From NCBI GenBank assembly GCA_022826125.1, contig JAJDVM010000217.1, forward strand, positions 1-64,000: a stretch of 64,000 nt of DNA, written 5' to 3'. Of the stretch, positions 36,789 through 45,202 are shown one piece after another. Numbering within the stretch: position 1 is the first letter of the stretch; every line of letters begins with the position of its first letter. A program made the position numbers and the translations under genes. The stretch is from Defluviicoccus sp. (GTDB lineage Bacteria > Pseudomonadota > Alphaproteobacteria > MPNO01). The notes under the pieces are model-generated. The model did no database searches. It saw only the letters and a list, made by a program, of their open reading frames with translations, and had not been told where the DNA came from.

Positions 36789-37876
36789 TCGCGGGTCCCG
36801 TTCCCGCCGCCGCGATAGACGCGCCGGACGCGCCCCCCGATCCGCGCGAGAATCTCGTAGCCGATCGTGCCGGCCTCCGCGGCGAGGGCGTCGGCGTCGT
36901 GGCCGTCGCCGATCAGATCGACGGCCCGGCCCGGGCGCACGAGGTCGGGTGCAATTCCGGTTACGTCAAGGGTGGCGAGATCCATGGAAACCCGTCCGAC
37001 GAGCGGCACCGGCCTGCCTGCGATGCGCCCGCTGCCGCTGTCGCCCAGCGCGCGCGGCAGCCCGTCAGCGTAGCCCATCGCGATGGTCGCGAGCGTGGAA
37101 CCGGCGGCGATCAGGCGGTCGGCACCGTATCCAACGGGTGTTTCGGAGTCAACGAAACGCGTCTGGAGGATCCTCGCCTGCAACCGGACGACGCGCCTCA
37201 TCCCGTTCCTCCGTCCGGAGACGACGGAGAGCCCGTAGAGCGCGGCGCCCGGGCGAACCGTGCCGTAATGGAAGTCCGGTCCGAGAAAGATCCCCGCGGA
37301 GTTGGCGAACGACGCGGGCGCGGCGGGAAGACGCGCCCGCATGTCGTCGAAGGCCGCCTTCTGGCGCGCGTTGAGCGGGTGGGCCGGCGTGTCGGCGCAG
37401 GCGAGATGGCTCATCGCATAAGCGAGGTCGATCGCCGACAGGCGATCCGGTTCGGCGGAGAGCGTCGCCGTGTCGGACGCGCCGAGGCCGAGCCGGGTCA
37501 TGCCGGTATCCAGCATCAGCGCCGCCCGCCGCCCGCCGCGATCGCGGGCGTGCCGGGACCAGATCGCCACGCCTTCGAGCGTGCCCAGAACCGGCGTGAG
37601 CGCATGGCGGTCGTAGCGCTCCGACTCGCCCTCCACTTCGCCGTCCAGCACGAGGATTTCCGCCGGCGCCTCCCCGAGCGACTGCCTGAGCTCGATGCCC
37701 TCCCGCGGGCTGGCGACAAAGAAAACCCTGCATCCCGCCCGGCTCAGCGCCGGGCCGACCTCGGAGGCGCCGAGCCCGTAGGCGTCCGCCTTCACCACCG
37801 CCGCGCATTCCGCGCCGGGCGCATGGCGGGCGAGCGTGCGCCAGTTCTCCGCGACCGCGTCGAGGTCGACGGTCAT
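36785..37876 (-). CDS. alr: Alanine racemase
   Basis: The 363-residue PLP enzyme interconverts L- and D-alanine for peptidoglycan. The PLP lysine is in VVKADAYGLG (residue 29). VGYGADR near the middle and AMGYADGLPRAL are also conserved, and VSMDLATLDVT marks the C-terminal domain. The MTVDLDAVAENW start is used; a CTG eleven residues upstream, overlapping the dnaB stop, would add SERAW as in some relatives. It is the second gene of the dnaB train and its stop overlaps the mlaE start. Confidence 0.93.
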   Translation of the reverse strand: MTVDLDAVAENWRTLARHAPGAECAAVVKADAYGLGASEVGPALSRAGCRVFFVASPREGIELRQSLGEAPAEILVLDGEVEGESERYDRHALTPVLGTLEGVAIWSRHARDRGGRRAALMLDTGMTRLGLGASDTATLSAEPDRLSAIDLAYAMSHLACADTPAHPLNARQKAAFDDMRARLPAAPASFANSAGIFLGPDFHYGTVRPGAALYGLSVVSGRRNGMRRVVRLQARILQTRFVDSETPVGYGADRLIAAGSTLATIAMGYADGLPRALGDSGSGRIAGRPVPLVGRVSMDLATLDVTGIAPDLVRPGRAVDLIGDGHDADALAAEAGTIGYEILARIGGRVRRVYRGGGNGTRE

Positions 37877-37902
37877 CCACGCGCGCTCGGAGGGGCCGGC
37901 GT

Positions 37903-39393
37903 TCAGTAGTGCCCGTCCTCGGGATCTTCCAGATTGTCGAACTTCGTCACCTCGGCAAAGAAGCGGAGCATGATCCGCCCCGTCGGGCCGTGTCGCTGCT
38001 TGGCGACGATGACTTCGGCGAGGCCGGACGCCTTGTTGCGGCGCTCTTCCCACTGCTGCTGACGCTCGGCGAACTTGGTCCCGTCCTCGTCCGCCCGCGG
38101 CGACGGTTGCTGCCGGTCGAGATAGTATTCCTCGCGGTAGATGAACATGACGACGTCGGCGTCCTGCTCGATCGTCCCCGATTCGCGAAGGTCGGCCAGC
38201 TGCGGGCGCTTGTCCTCGCGGTTCTCTACCGCGCGGGAGAGCTGGGAGAGCGCGAGCACCGGAACGTCGAGCTCCTTCGCCAGCGTCTTCAGGCCGCGGG
38301 TGATCTCCGAAATCTCCTGGACCCGGCTCTCGTTGCGCGCGTTCCGCGAGCCCGAGACGAGCTGCAGGTAATCGACCACCAGCAGCGCCAGCCCGTGCTG
38401 GCGCTTGAGGCGTCGCGCCCGCGTCCGCAGCGCCGAAACGGTGAGCGCGGGCGTATCGTCGATATAGAAGGACAGGCCCTCGAGTTCCCCGCTGGCCCGC
38501 ACCAGCTTTTCAAACTGGGGCTCGTTCAGCTCGCCGCGGCGAATCTTGTCGGAGGCGATCTGCGTCTGTTCGGCGACCATCCGGTTCGCCAGCTGCTCGG
38601 CCGACATCTCCAGCGAATAGAAGCCGACCACCGGGGCGCCCGCGCCCGGGTCCTTGGTCTCGGCGTCGACCGCGCGGGCGACGTTGAAGGCGATGTTGGT
38701 GGCAAGCGCCGTCTTGCCCATCGACGGGCGCCCCGCCAGCACGATCAGGTCCGACTTGTGCAGCCCGCCGAGCATCAGGTCGATCTGGGTGAAACCGCTC
38801 GGCACGCCCACGGTCTTGCCGTCGCGCTTGAACGCGGCCTGGGCCATGTTCACCGCTTCGGTGACCGCGTCTTTCAGGGACCGGAAACCGCCTTCGTAGT
38901 TGCCCGTGGTCGCGAGGTCGTAGAGGCTCTGTTCGGCGGTCTCGATCTGGTCGACGGCGGTCACCTCCAGATCGCCCGAGAACGCGTCGTTGACGACGTC
39001 GGTCCCGAGCTCGATCAGCTCGCGCCGAAGGTAGAGGTCGTGAATCAGCCGGCCGTAATCGGCGGCGTTGATGACCGTGGTCGCGTTGGCCGCGAGCCTC
39101 GCGACATAGGGCGCGCCGCCGATCGCGCGATAGACCTCGTCGGACTCGAAGAAATGGCGGAGCGTGGTCGGATCCGCCTTCTGGCCGCGTTCGATCAGCG
39201 TCTTGCAGGCGCTGTAGATGCGGCGGTGGAACTCTTCGCTGAAATGCTCGGCGGCGAGAAATTCCGAAACCCGCTCGAACGCCCGGTTGTTGATCAGGAT
39301 CGCGCCGAGCAGCCCCATCTCCGCCTCGACGTTGGCGGGCGGGCTGCGATGCTCCTCGCGTTCGCTCTCGATGATGGAAACGGTTTCGGCCAC
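37903..39393 (-). CDS. dnaB: Replicative DNA helicase
   Basis: The 496-residue helicase has the N-terminal primase-interacting domain (ANVEAEMGLLGAILINNRAFERV), Walker A AGRPSMGKTALATNIA, LVVDYLQLVSG and the arginine-finger region. It is full length. The GTG at 39393, 7 bases behind GGGGGAG, is preferred; the track start at 39417 is a TTG that overlaps that ribosome site. It heads the long minus-strand gene train. A DnaA-type box lies about 100 bases upstream. Confidence 0.95.
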   Translation of the reverse strand: MAETVSIIESEREEHRSPPANVEAEMGLLGAILINNRAFERVSEFLAAEHFSEEFHRRIYSACKTLIERGQKADPTTLRHFFESDEVYRAIGGAPYVARLAANATTVINAADYGRLIHDLYLRRELIELGTDVVNDAFSGDLEVTAVDQIETAEQSLYDLATTGNYEGGFRSLKDAVTEAVNMAQAAFKRDGKTVGVPSGFTQIDLMLGGLHKSDLIVLAGRPSMGKTALATNIAFNVARAVDAETKDPGAGAPVVGFYSLEMSAEQLANRMVAEQTQIASDKIRRGELNEPQFEKLVRASGELEGLSFYIDDTPALTVSALRTRARRLKRQHGLALLVVDYLQLVSGSRNARNESRVQEISEITRGLKTLAKELDVPVLALSQLSRAVENREDKRPQLADLRESGTIEQDADVVMFIYREEYYLDRQQPSPRADEDGTKFAERQQQWEERRNKASGLAEVIVAKQRHGPTGRIMLRFFAEVTKFDNLEDPEDGHY

Positions 39394-39489
39394 GCGCCAC
39401 TCCCCCGGGTGCGGCAAGGACGGTAATCGAGCGCGGTCCGAATCGGTAGCGCCGCGGCCGCCGGGCCGCGTCTTTATTGGGGGCGAAAC

Positions 39490-39498
39490 TTATCCACA
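39490..39498 (+). promoter_or_regulatory. DnaA box (TTATCCACA) upstream of dnaB
   Basis: The nonamer matches the strict DnaA consensus TTATNCACA and lies in the divergent gap in front of dnaB. A one-mismatch copy (CTATCCACA on the minus strand) is at 41007-41015. One 9-mer can occur by chance, so regulation of dnaB by DnaA is only a suggestion. Confidence 0.4.
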
Positions 39499-39576
39499 CG
39501 GCCCAAATCGCGGGGACATTGCGCCCGCCCGTCCGCCCAGCAAGGCCGGCCGGGGCGGCGCGGCGTGTGGATGGAC

Positions 39577-40818
39577 TCAGGCGGCGATATCGTCCCGGCG
39601 ATCTTCCGCGCCGGCGAGCTGCGCGCGCTCCCAGTCGGTGATGTAGTCGCGGGTAAGCGGCACGGCGTCCTGGTTGCGGGCGATCTGCATCTGGAACACC
39701 ATCTGGTTCCAGTACTTGAACGCCATTTCGCAGCCCTTCAGGTAAAACTCCCACATCCGGCAGAAACGCTCGTCGTAGAGGTCGGCGATCTGGGCGCGGT
39801 TGGCCTGGAACCGCTGGTGCCAGTGGGACAGCGTCTTGGCGTAGTGGAGCCGCAATATCTCGATGTCCGTGACGTAGAGCTTTTCCCGCTCCAGGGCGGC
39901 CAGCACCTCCGACATCGCCGGCGTATAGCCGCCCGGGAAGATGTACTTCCTGAGCCACGCGCTGGTGGTGCCCGGAGGCTCCATGCGGCCGATGGAATGG
40001 AGCAGGGCGACGCCGTCGTCGGGCAGCAGCTCGCGCAGCTTCGCGAAGAACTCGCGGAAATGCCGGGCGCCGACATGCTCGAACATGCCGACCGAGACGA
40101 TGCGGTCGTACTGGCCGGTGCGGCGGCGGTAGTCCTCGAGCAGGAAGCGCACCCGTCCCGACAGGCCGGCCTCGGCGGCGCGGCGCTCCGCGACCCTGTG
40201 CTGTTCCTCCGACAGGGTCACGCCGGTGACGTCGACATCCGCGACGTCCGCGAGATAGAGCGCGAGCCCGCCCCATCCCGAGCCGATGTCCAGCACCCGC
40301 TGGCCCGGCGCGAGCCGGAGCTTCGCTGCGAGGTGACGTTTCTTGTTGTTCTGCGCCTCTTCCAGCGTGTTGTCGTCGTCGGTGAAGTAGGCGCAGGAAT
40401 ATTGCCGGTCCTTGTCGAGGAACAGGTCGTAGAGCGTGTCGGACAGGTCGTAATGATGGGCGACGTTGCGCCGCGCGCGGCCGATCGGGTTGTGCTGCTG
40501 CAGCCAGCGGGTCCGGCGGTTCAGCCATTCCGACAGCTTGAAGACCGGATTGTCTTCCGCCTCGCTCGAATTGATGCAGCAATACTCGATAAAATCGCCC
40601 AGCGTCCCTTCCTCGATGGTCAGCGTGCCGTCCATATAGGCCTCGCCGACCCGGAGCCACGGGTTGGTGACCAGCTGGAGGTGCAGCCGCCGGTCGTGGA
40701 GCCGCACCGTGCATTCCGGCCCGGGCGATCCTTCGATCCGGTGGGTGCGTCCGTTCGCGTCGATCAGCGTCAGGCTTCCGGTGGACGCCACCTTGCCCAA
40801 CGCCCAGTTGAGCAGCAT
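39577..40818 (-). CDS. cfa: Cyclopropane-fatty-acyl-phospholipid synthase
   Basis: The 413-residue enzyme adds a methylene group from SAM to unsaturated acyl chains of membrane lipids. The N-terminal domain (VGEAYMDGTLTIEEGTLGDFIEYC) and the SAM motif VLDIGSGWGGLALYLA are visible, with NVAHHYDLSDTLYDLFLD and GMFEHVG, all standard for this family. The ATG at 40818 is chosen because the ORF-track start is a TTG and MLLNWALGKV is the usual N-terminus. It is a single gene, likely expressed as a membrane stress function. Confidence 0.92.
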   Translation of the reverse strand: MLLNWALGKVASTGSLTLIDANGRTHRIEGSPGPECTVRLHDRRLHLQLVTNPWLRVGEAYMDGTLTIEEGTLGDFIEYCCINSSEAEDNPVFKLSEWLNRRTRWLQQHNPIGRARRNVAHHYDLSDTLYDLFLDKDRQYSCAYFTDDDNTLEEAQNNKKRHLAAKLRLAPGQRVLDIGSGWGGLALYLADVADVDVTGVTLSEEQHRVAERRAAEAGLSGRVRFLLEDYRRRTGQYDRIVSVGMFEHVGARHFREFFAKLRELLPDDGVALLHSIGRMEPPGTTSAWLRKYIFPGGYTPAMSEVLAALEREKLYVTDIEILRLHYAKTLSHWHQRFQANRAQIADLYDERFCRMWEFYLKGCEMAFKYWNQMVFQMQIARNQDAVPLTRDYITDWERAQLAGAEDRRDDIAA

Positions 40819-41150
40819 CGAAACAGCCCCCCGCAGTTGCGCCGGTTCCGGCAACCGGCCGGCAGGTCCGGAGCGTGCCGCAAAATTTTAACGCCGCGTT
40901 TCCCTCGCTCCAACGGTCAATTCACGCGATGCGAACCGGCCCGTCGTCGTCTTTCCGCCCGACTTCCGCGGAGCCGGCGCCTGCTTTCCGCTCCTTGCCG
41001 AGTCGTTGTGGATAGTGGCGCCAATCGCCCCGATACTGTAGGTTCGTCCGGGTAACCGCCATTGACCCCGAAGGGTTCACGGGCTAACCCTAGCCGCGGC
41101 GAAACGCACCGGACAGCAAACCGCTTCCGACCGACGGAGGAGATACGAGA
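40819..41150. other. Intergenic region between cfa and the alanine-zipper lipoprotein
   Basis: About 330 bases with no supported ORF. It holds the divergent promoters of the flanking genes, a near-DnaA box (TGTGGATAG at 41007-41015) and GGAGGAGAT as ribosome site directly before the lipoprotein ATG. Confidence 0.5.
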
Positions 41151-41435
41151 ATGAAGATTTTGAAGACCTGCGCGCTCGTCGCGCTGCCCGCGATGTTCCT
41201 CGCGGCCTGCGACACGGTGCAGATGAGCCGGTTCGAGGCCACGGAAGCGACCGCGAAGCAGGCCGCCGACGCGGCCGCTGCGGCGGGCGCCAAGGCCGAT
41301 GCCGCCGGCAAGCGTGCCGAAGATGCGGCCCGCGCCGCCGAACGCGCCGCCGCCGCCGCCGAGCGCGCCGCCAGTCAGGCCGCCGAAGCGATCGAGAAGG
41401 CGAACCGCATGATGCAAGCCAAGATGCGCAAGTAA
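41151..41435 (+). CDS. Alanine-zipper lipoprotein (Lpp-like)
   Basis: The 94-residue product has a lipoprotein signal (LVALPAMFLAAC, lipid Cys near residue 20) and then a helix of regular Ala-rich heptads (AADAAAAAGAKADAAGKRAEDAARAAERAAAAAERAA), the alanine-zipper pattern of Lpp-type lipoproteins that form trimeric coils. A basic tail (MMQAKMRK) resembles the Lpp end that can be linked to peptidoglycan by an L,D-transpeptidase; such an enzyme is encoded next door (41502-42539, converging). That functional link is inference. A GGAGGAG ribosome site and a strong hairpin after the stop suggest high expression. Confidence 0.85.
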   Translation: MKILKTCALVALPAMFLAACDTVQMSRFEATEATAKQAADAAAAAGAKADAAGKRAEDAARAAERAAAAAERAASQAAEAIEKANRMMQAKMRK

Positions 41436-41458
41436 CGGTTTCTCCGGTATGGGGCCGG

Positions 41459-41488
41459 GCGATCCCGGACGCGAACGTCCGGGATCGC
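41459..41488. terminator. Bidirectional hairpin between lipoprotein and L,D-transpeptidase genes
   Basis: GCGATCCCGGAC and GTCCGGGATCGC form a perfect 12-bp stem with a 6-base loop in the gap between two converging genes. The T run is poor. Confidence 0.6.
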
Positions 41489-41501
41489 CTGTCTCCGGAA
41501 G

Positions 41502-42539
41502 TCAGCCCGCGGCGTCGGCGGGCTTCAGTACGCTAACCGGGAGACCGCTCCGCCGCCGAAGGGTCCGGCGGATCGTGGGCCAGTCGAGTCGGCCCGCCTC
41601 GGTGCGCGCGGCGTAAATCAGCCGGTACGCGACCTCCGGGGCGCTTGCCCGCGTCATCAGATCCCCGGCTTCCACCTCGTCCGCCTGAGCCTGGGTCGGA
41701 TGCGCCTCCAGCATCAGCTCACGACCCACCCAGGCGATCTTGACCGGCTGGTCGACCACGGTGACCGGGGTGCCCACCGGGATTTCCCCGAACAGCCGCG
41801 CGATGTCCTCCGGATAGAGCCGCACGCAGCCATGCGAGGCGCGCCGCCCGATTCCGTACGGCATGTTGGTCCCGTGCAGCAGGTAGGCGTTCCAGCCGAG
41901 ATAGAGGGCGTGCGAGCCGAGCGGGTTGTCGGGGCCGGGCGGAACCGCTTTCGGGAGGTACGGACGCTCGGCCCGGATCGACTTCGGCACGTACCAGGTC
42001 GGCCGCTTCTTCTTGCGCACGATCTTCGTGCGCCCGGTGGGAGTCCACCAGCCTTCCCGGCCGATTCCCACCGGGAACGAGACCACGGTTCTGCCGTCCG
42101 GCTTGAAATGATAGAGCCGCTGATCCCCCAGGTTGAGCACGAGCCCCTTCTTGCCGGCCTCCGGCACGATATGAGCGGTCGGGATCAGGATCTCGGTGCC
42201 GGCGCCGGGCAGCCACGGATCGACGTGCCGATTGGCCGCCAGCAGCTCGGTGTAGCCCAGGTTGAATCGGCGCGGAAGGTCGATCAGCGTGTCTTCGTAC
42301 TTCGCCCGGTAGCGGATCGTCTGGCCGATCATCGTCGGGTAGGCGGACGCGCCGGGCGCGGGCGTCCGGGCCGCGCCGGCGGCGTCCTCCGCCGCGCCCG
42401 CCGGAGCGGCGGCCAGCAACGCCGCGATGCCGAGCGCTAGCGCGGAAACGGGCGAAAGGCCCGCACCGGCGCGCCGGCGGTCGCGCTTCGATATACGGTC
42501 CCCGTTTCCGATCGCGTGCGGTCGGCCCTGCCAGCGCAT
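41502..42539 (-). CDS. L,D-transpeptidase (YkuD) with LysM-like domain
   Basis: The 345-residue product has a basic start, a membrane/signal helix at about 29-49 and a LysM-like region (IRYRAKYEDTLIDLPRRFNLGYTELLAANRHVDP). The YkuD catalytic domain contains HGTNMPYGIGRRASHGCVRL, with the His and Cys active-site residues. It cross-links peptidoglycan 3-3 or attaches lipoproteins to it. The start ATG sits behind AAAAGGACGCC. The neighbouring Lpp-like gene converges on it. Confidence 0.93.
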   Translation of the reverse strand: MRWQGRPHAIGNGDRISKRDRRRAGAGLSPVSALALGIAALLAAAPAGAAEDAAGAARTPAPGASAYPTMIGQTIRYRAKYEDTLIDLPRRFNLGYTELLAANRHVDPWLPGAGTEILIPTAHIVPEAGKKGLVLNLGDQRLYHFKPDGRTVVSFPVGIGREGWWTPTGRTKIVRKKKRPTWYVPKSIRAERPYLPKAVPPGPDNPLGSHALYLGWNAYLLHGTNMPYGIGRRASHGCVRLYPEDIARLFGEIPVGTPVTVVDQPVKIAWVGRELMLEAHPTQAQADEVEAGDLMTRASAPEVAYRLIYAARTEAGRLDWPTIRRTLRRRSGLPVSVLKPADAAG

Positions 42540-42620
42540 CACGGCGTCCTTTTCGCGAAGTGCCTCATTCGCTAGATTGGCGCCGCCATTATAACAGACC
42601 GCGTCGTTGGAGGGTTGTCC

Positions 42621-43244
42621 ATGGACCGCATCATTGTCGGGATCACCGGCGCCACCGGCACGATCTACGGCGTGCGGCTGATGGAGATGCTGCGCCAGAC
42701 GAACGCGTACGAAATCCATCTCGTGATGAGCCGGTCGGCCAAGCTGACGCTCAAGATGGAGCACGACGTCGACATCGCCCATATCAACGCGCTCGCCCAC
42801 GAGGTGCACGAGGTCGGCAATATCGGGGCGTCGATCTCGTCCGGATCCTTCCATTCGAGGGGCATGATCATCGCGCCCTGCTCGATCAAGACGATGTCCA
42901 ACGTCGCCATGGGCAATACCGGCGACCTGATCAGCCGCGCCGCCGATGTCGTGCTCAAGGAGCGGCGCACGCTGCTGGTGGCGATTCGCGAGACGCCGCT
43001 CCATTCCGGCCATCTCGACAACCTGGTTCGGCTGAGCAGGCTCGGGGCGGTCATATTTCCGCCGGTCCCCGCGTTCTACAACCGGCCCGTGACGCTGCAG
43101 GACATCGTCGACCAGAGCTGCATGAGGATGCTCGACCAGTTCGACATCCACATCGAATCCGCGCCCCGCTGGGGCGAGGAGGGCGGCGTGCCCGCGGTCG
43201 GCCAGAAGATCGTCGGCGGCAAGGCGGTCGCGGCGGAGGACTAG
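42621..43244 (+). CDS. ubiX: UbiX/Pad1-family flavin prenyltransferase
   Basis: The 207-residue enzyme reads IIVGITGATGTIYGVRLMEML, GSFHSRGMIIAPCSIKTMSNVA and RETPLHSGHLDNLVRL, the signatures of UbiX. It prenylates FMN to make the cofactor used by UbiD-type decarboxylases in ubiquinone synthesis and aromatic-acid decarboxylation. The ATG at 42621, 7 bases after GGAGG, is chosen over the TTG at 42615. Which UbiD partner it serves is not shown here. Confidence 0.92.
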   Translation: MDRIIVGITGATGTIYGVRLMEMLRQTNAYEIHLVMSRSAKLTLKMEHDVDIAHINALAHEVHEVGNIGASISSGSFHSRGMIIAPCSIKTMSNVAMGNTGDLISRAADVVLKERRTLLVAIRETPLHSGHLDNLVRLSRLGAVIFPPVPAFYNRPVTLQDIVDQSCMRMLDQFDIHIESAPRWGEEGGVPAVGQKIVGGKAVAAED

Positions 43245-43380
43245 GACCTAGCCGGTTCCCTGGCCGGACACCGGCCTCGGCTAATTCCAACCGACGGTAG
43301 TGCTGTTCGATCGGCGCTCCTCTTGATTCGTCCGACTTGCGCCCGCTATATTTGCCCAGAGCAGGCGACGGAATTGGACC

Positions 43381-43572
43381 ATGATCACCCGGGCCGACGC
43401 CCCTGAAGACGCTTTCGGTCAACGGCTGGCGAGGATCGAATCTTTCATGGAGCACGTTGCCACCCGCGAGGATGTGCTCAACCTCAAGGCGTGGATTTTG
43501 CTCAGGGCCTTAGGCGCCATCGCGGGCGGAGCCATGCTCGCGATCGCGGTCGTCCAGTTGTTCGTCAGGTAA
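43381..43572 (+). CDS. Small single-span membrane protein, unknown function
   Basis: The 63-residue product has an acidic and helical start (EDAFGQRLARIESFMEHVATREDVLNLKAWIL) and a C-terminal membrane helix (LGAIAGGAMLAIAVVQLFV). ATREDVxxLK followed by a membrane anchor is common in small coiled-coil proteins of unknown role. It starts with ATG at the right edge of a non-coding gap and ends 7 bases before the convergent hydratase gene stop. Confidence 0.55.
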   Translation: MITRADAPEDAFGQRLARIESFMEHVATREDVLNLKAWILLRALGAIAGGAMLAIAVVQLFVR

Positions 43573-43579
43573 CGGATCG

Positions 43580-44371
43580 TCAGTCCAGCCTGACTTCGGC
43601 CGTCCCCAGCCCTTCGATCTCGACCCGCGCCGTCGCGGGGAAGCGCTCCAGCCAGACCGTCTTCACGAGGGAACCCGTCATCGCCAAATCGCCCGCGCGG
43701 AGGATCGCGCCGCTCCGGCCGAGCGCCCCGGCGAGCCAGGCAACCGCGTCGAGAGGGTGACCCAGCACGTCGGCGCCGTTGCCCCGGCCGGTCTCGGCCC
43801 CGTCGATCAGGGTCCGGCCCGCGACGGTATCGAGCGCCATGGGATCGCAACCCGTTGCCGGGGATCCGAGGACGCAGGCCGCCTGGAAGAAATCGTCCGC
43901 GATCAGGGTCGGGGTGCCGAGAGCGGTCCAGTCGCCGTAGCGGTTGTCCACGATCTCGATCGCCGGCATGACTTCGGCGATCGCCGCCGCCGCGTCCTCG
44001 CGGGTGGGAAGCCGGCCGCGCGCGTCGAGATCGGCGCCGAGCCGGACCGCGATCTCGCACTCGACGCCGGGCGCGATGAAACCGGACGATGGCATTGCGG
44101 TCCCGCTTCGATGGACATCGCCCGCGCGAACGCCGCCATGGACCGGCGCGTCGACCCCCAGCATCGCCTGCATGACGGGGGTCGTGCAGCCGAGCTTGTA
44201 GCCCGCCGGCGGCGGATCGCCCCGTTCGGAGAACCACGCGCGCAGCGCCCGCTGGATACGGTAGCCGCCCGTCTCGTCCGCCGGCCGCACCGATTCCGGG
44301 AGCGCGTCCACCGGCGCGCTGGTCAGACGCGCCTCGCCGAGCAGCGCCGCCGCGGTCTCCTCGGAGGTCAC
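43580..44371 (-). CDS. 2-keto-4-pentenoate hydratase / FAH-superfamily protein
   Basis: The 263-residue protein shows YKLGCTTPVMQAMLGVDAPVHGGV, VECEIAVRLGADL and AIEIVDNRYGDW, matching MhpD-type hydratases of the fumarylacetoacetate hydrolase superfamily. These add water to 2-hydroxypenta-2,4-dienoate in meta-cleavage of aromatics. Decarboxylases of the same family cannot be excluded. The start is a GTG that overlaps the TGA of the upstream gene as GTGA. It sits with a transglutaminase-like gene and near an HpaB-type hydroxylase, which fits breakdown of a phenolic compound. Confidence 0.88.
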   Translation of the reverse strand: MTSEETAAALLGEARLTSAPVDALPESVRPADETGGYRIQRALRAWFSERGDPPPAGYKLGCTTPVMQAMLGVDAPVHGGVRAGDVHRSGTAMPSSGFIAPGVECEIAVRLGADLDARGRLPTREDAAAAIAEVMPAIEIVDNRYGDWTALGTPTLIADDFFQAACVLGSPATGCDPMALDTVAGRTLIDGAETGRGNGADVLGHPLDAVAWLAGALGRSGAILRAGDLAMTGSLVKTVWLERFPATARVEIEGLGTAEVRLD

Positions 44372-45087
44372 ACCACCGGCCGTTCGTCCTCGAAGCGGGC
44401 GGCCTTCCGGGCCGCGTTCCTCGCCCGCTCGGCGGCGCAATCCTCGAACAGCGTATCGGGGTAGAGGTCGCGGAAATCCCCGATCACCCGGTCGAAGTCG
44501 AAATCCGACCAGACGCCGTGGTCCCTGATGTATTCCATGTGGCGCCGGCCCCGGCCGTCGAACTCCTGGAACAGCGCGTGTTCCGTGCCGTCGAACTCGG
44601 TCGGCAGCACGTCGAACTTCTCGCAGAGCTCGAGATTGAAGGTCGCCGCCGCCTTGATCCAGCGCCCCTCCAGATGGAGCACCGCGTAGCCGTGGTGGAT
44701 GAACAGGTTGCTGCCCCCCATCAGCCTCAGCAGGCGCTCGGTGCAGAGATGGTTGGTCACGTCCGACAGCCCGAGCCCGGCAGGGATGCCGAGGGCTCGC
44801 GCGCAGGCGACGAGGAGGTTGCCCTTCGGCACGCAGAAGGCCGCTCCCGCCTCCAGCACGCGGCTCGCCCGATAGTCCGCGCGGTCGTCGGAGATGGTGT
44901 AGGGGTCGTAGCGGATCTCGTCGCGGATCGCGTAGAACAGCGCCACGGCCCTGGCGACCGGGGTATCGGCGCCGGCGGTCTTGGCAAGCGCGAACTCCCC
45001 GACGGCGGGCGTGTCGTGGTCGAAATACCAGGTGGGCTCCAGGTAAAGCGCGCCCGGCTCCGGAAAGCCCCCTTCGACATGCTCCAT
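44368..45087 (-). CDS. Transglutaminase-like domain protein
   Basis: The 239-residue protein has the papain-like triad region of transglutaminase-like proteins: a Cys in GAAFCVPKGNLLVACARALGIPAGL, a His in HHGYAVLHLEGRWIKAAATFN and a following Asp/Asn zone. It has no signal peptide. The ATG at 45087 sits behind GGGAGAAATCGCG. Its stop overlaps the start of the hydratase gene, so the two are coupled. The substrate is unknown; an amide or peptide bond hydrolase role is possible. Confidence 0.85.
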   Translation of the reverse strand: MEHVEGGFPEPGALYLEPTWYFDHDTPAVGEFALAKTAGADTPVARAVALFYAIRDEIRYDPYTISDDRADYRASRVLEAGAAFCVPKGNLLVACARALGIPAGLGLSDVTNHLCTERLLRLMGGSNLFIHHGYAVLHLEGRWIKAAATFNLELCEKFDVLPTEFDGTEHALFQEFDGRGRRHMEYIRDHGVWSDFDFDRVIGDFRDLYPDTLFEDCAAERARNAARKAARFEDERPVV

Positions 45088-45202
45088 CGCGATTTCTCCC
45101 CCCGCGCCCGCGGCCGGCGGCACCATAGGTACCCGCCCTCCGCGCTGCAACTTCGGGAAATGTTGGTATGATGCGCGCCGTTCGAGAGGAGAGGGTGCCC
45201 GG

